Assembly: GCA_913056255.1 (NCBI GenBank)
Contig: CAJXLN010000001.1
Coordinates: 1 to 64,000, forward strand
Origin: an uncultured Thermotogae bacterium
GTDB lineage: Bacteria > Thermotogota > Thermotogae > Mesoaciditogales > Mesoaciditogaceae
Direction: 5' to 3'
Length of the DNA stretch: 64,000 nucleotides
Shown piece by piece: positions 63,781 to 64,000 of the stretch. Within the stretch, counting starts at the first letter, position 1, and every line of letters begins with the position of its first letter. Position numbers and translations under genes: made by a program. The notes under the pieces were generated by a model that had not been told where the DNA came from, made no database searches, and worked only from the letters and a program-made list of their open reading frames with translations.

Positions 63781-63808
63781 ACACTATCTTCGGTAGAATT
63801 TCTTTGCT

Positions 63809-64000
63809 TTATTTTTCTCCACGCTGGCCTAACGCGTTATCCAGCATGAAGAGTCCGTTTTTAGACTCTCCTACGAATTTAAATTTGTCTACAATTTCGC
63901 TTGTGGAAGCTTCTTCCTCAACTTGTTCATTTACGAACCATTGCAAAAAGCCCTCCGTTGCGTTATCATTTTCATTTCTTGCAAGACGCACCAATTCATC
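63809..64000 (-). CDS. Ferritin (C-terminal part; continues beyond window)
   Basis: [33 protein letters not shown] typical of bacterial ferritin C-terminus. Confidence 0.85.
   Translation of the reverse strand, partial: DELVRLARNENDNATEGFLQWFVNEQVEEEASTSEIVDKFKFVGESKNGLFMLDNALGQRGEK

Noticed and set aside
63741-63782. Repeated TACCTACCT/TAGGTAAGTA units as a CRISPR or tandem repeat
   Set aside because: They form a single hairpin followed by a T-run next to the ferritin stop, so a terminator explains them

Overview
The window looks like a chromosomal segment of a thermophilic, anaerobic, Thermotogota-like bacterium. That placement is inferred from gene content and protein style; no database search was run. 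It is mostly compact housekeeping operons. Minus strand: efp, asp23-like, nusB-fhs, folD, (xseB remnant), dxs, asp23, fakA-like, greA, lysS, glmM, uvrA; a maltose-type ABC transporter malEFG; nadD-obg; minDE; a PPi-type phosphofructokinase; the complete F1Fo ATP synthase operon; ruvX; recJ. Plus strand: phosphoglucomutase, uvrB, rnhB; a Phd-type antitoxin with a malK-type ATPase; nuoE/nuoF-like subunits; pncA-pncB-pdxS-pdxT-coaX; a B12-binding radical SAM protein; an MFS transporter. A short accessory patch at about 15.1-18.1 kb carries msrBA, a peroxiredoxin, a transposase remnant and dispersed repeats. The most unusual signals are: (1) two homologous leaders in front of folD and pdxT, each with an SD placed exactly 53 nt from the AUG and a 44-nt foldable insert between them; (2) an in-frame NusB-FTHFS fusion that keeps an internal SD and ATG for FTHFS; (3) a uvrA with no ATG/GTG/TTG upstream of its Walker A motif (CTG start proposed); (4) a frameshifted xseB remnant at a poly-A run; (5) a near-perfect palindrome over the -10 of an orphan antitoxin-malK operon; (6) several domain-level oddities (MalG, RecJ, RuvX, NuoF, c-ring).
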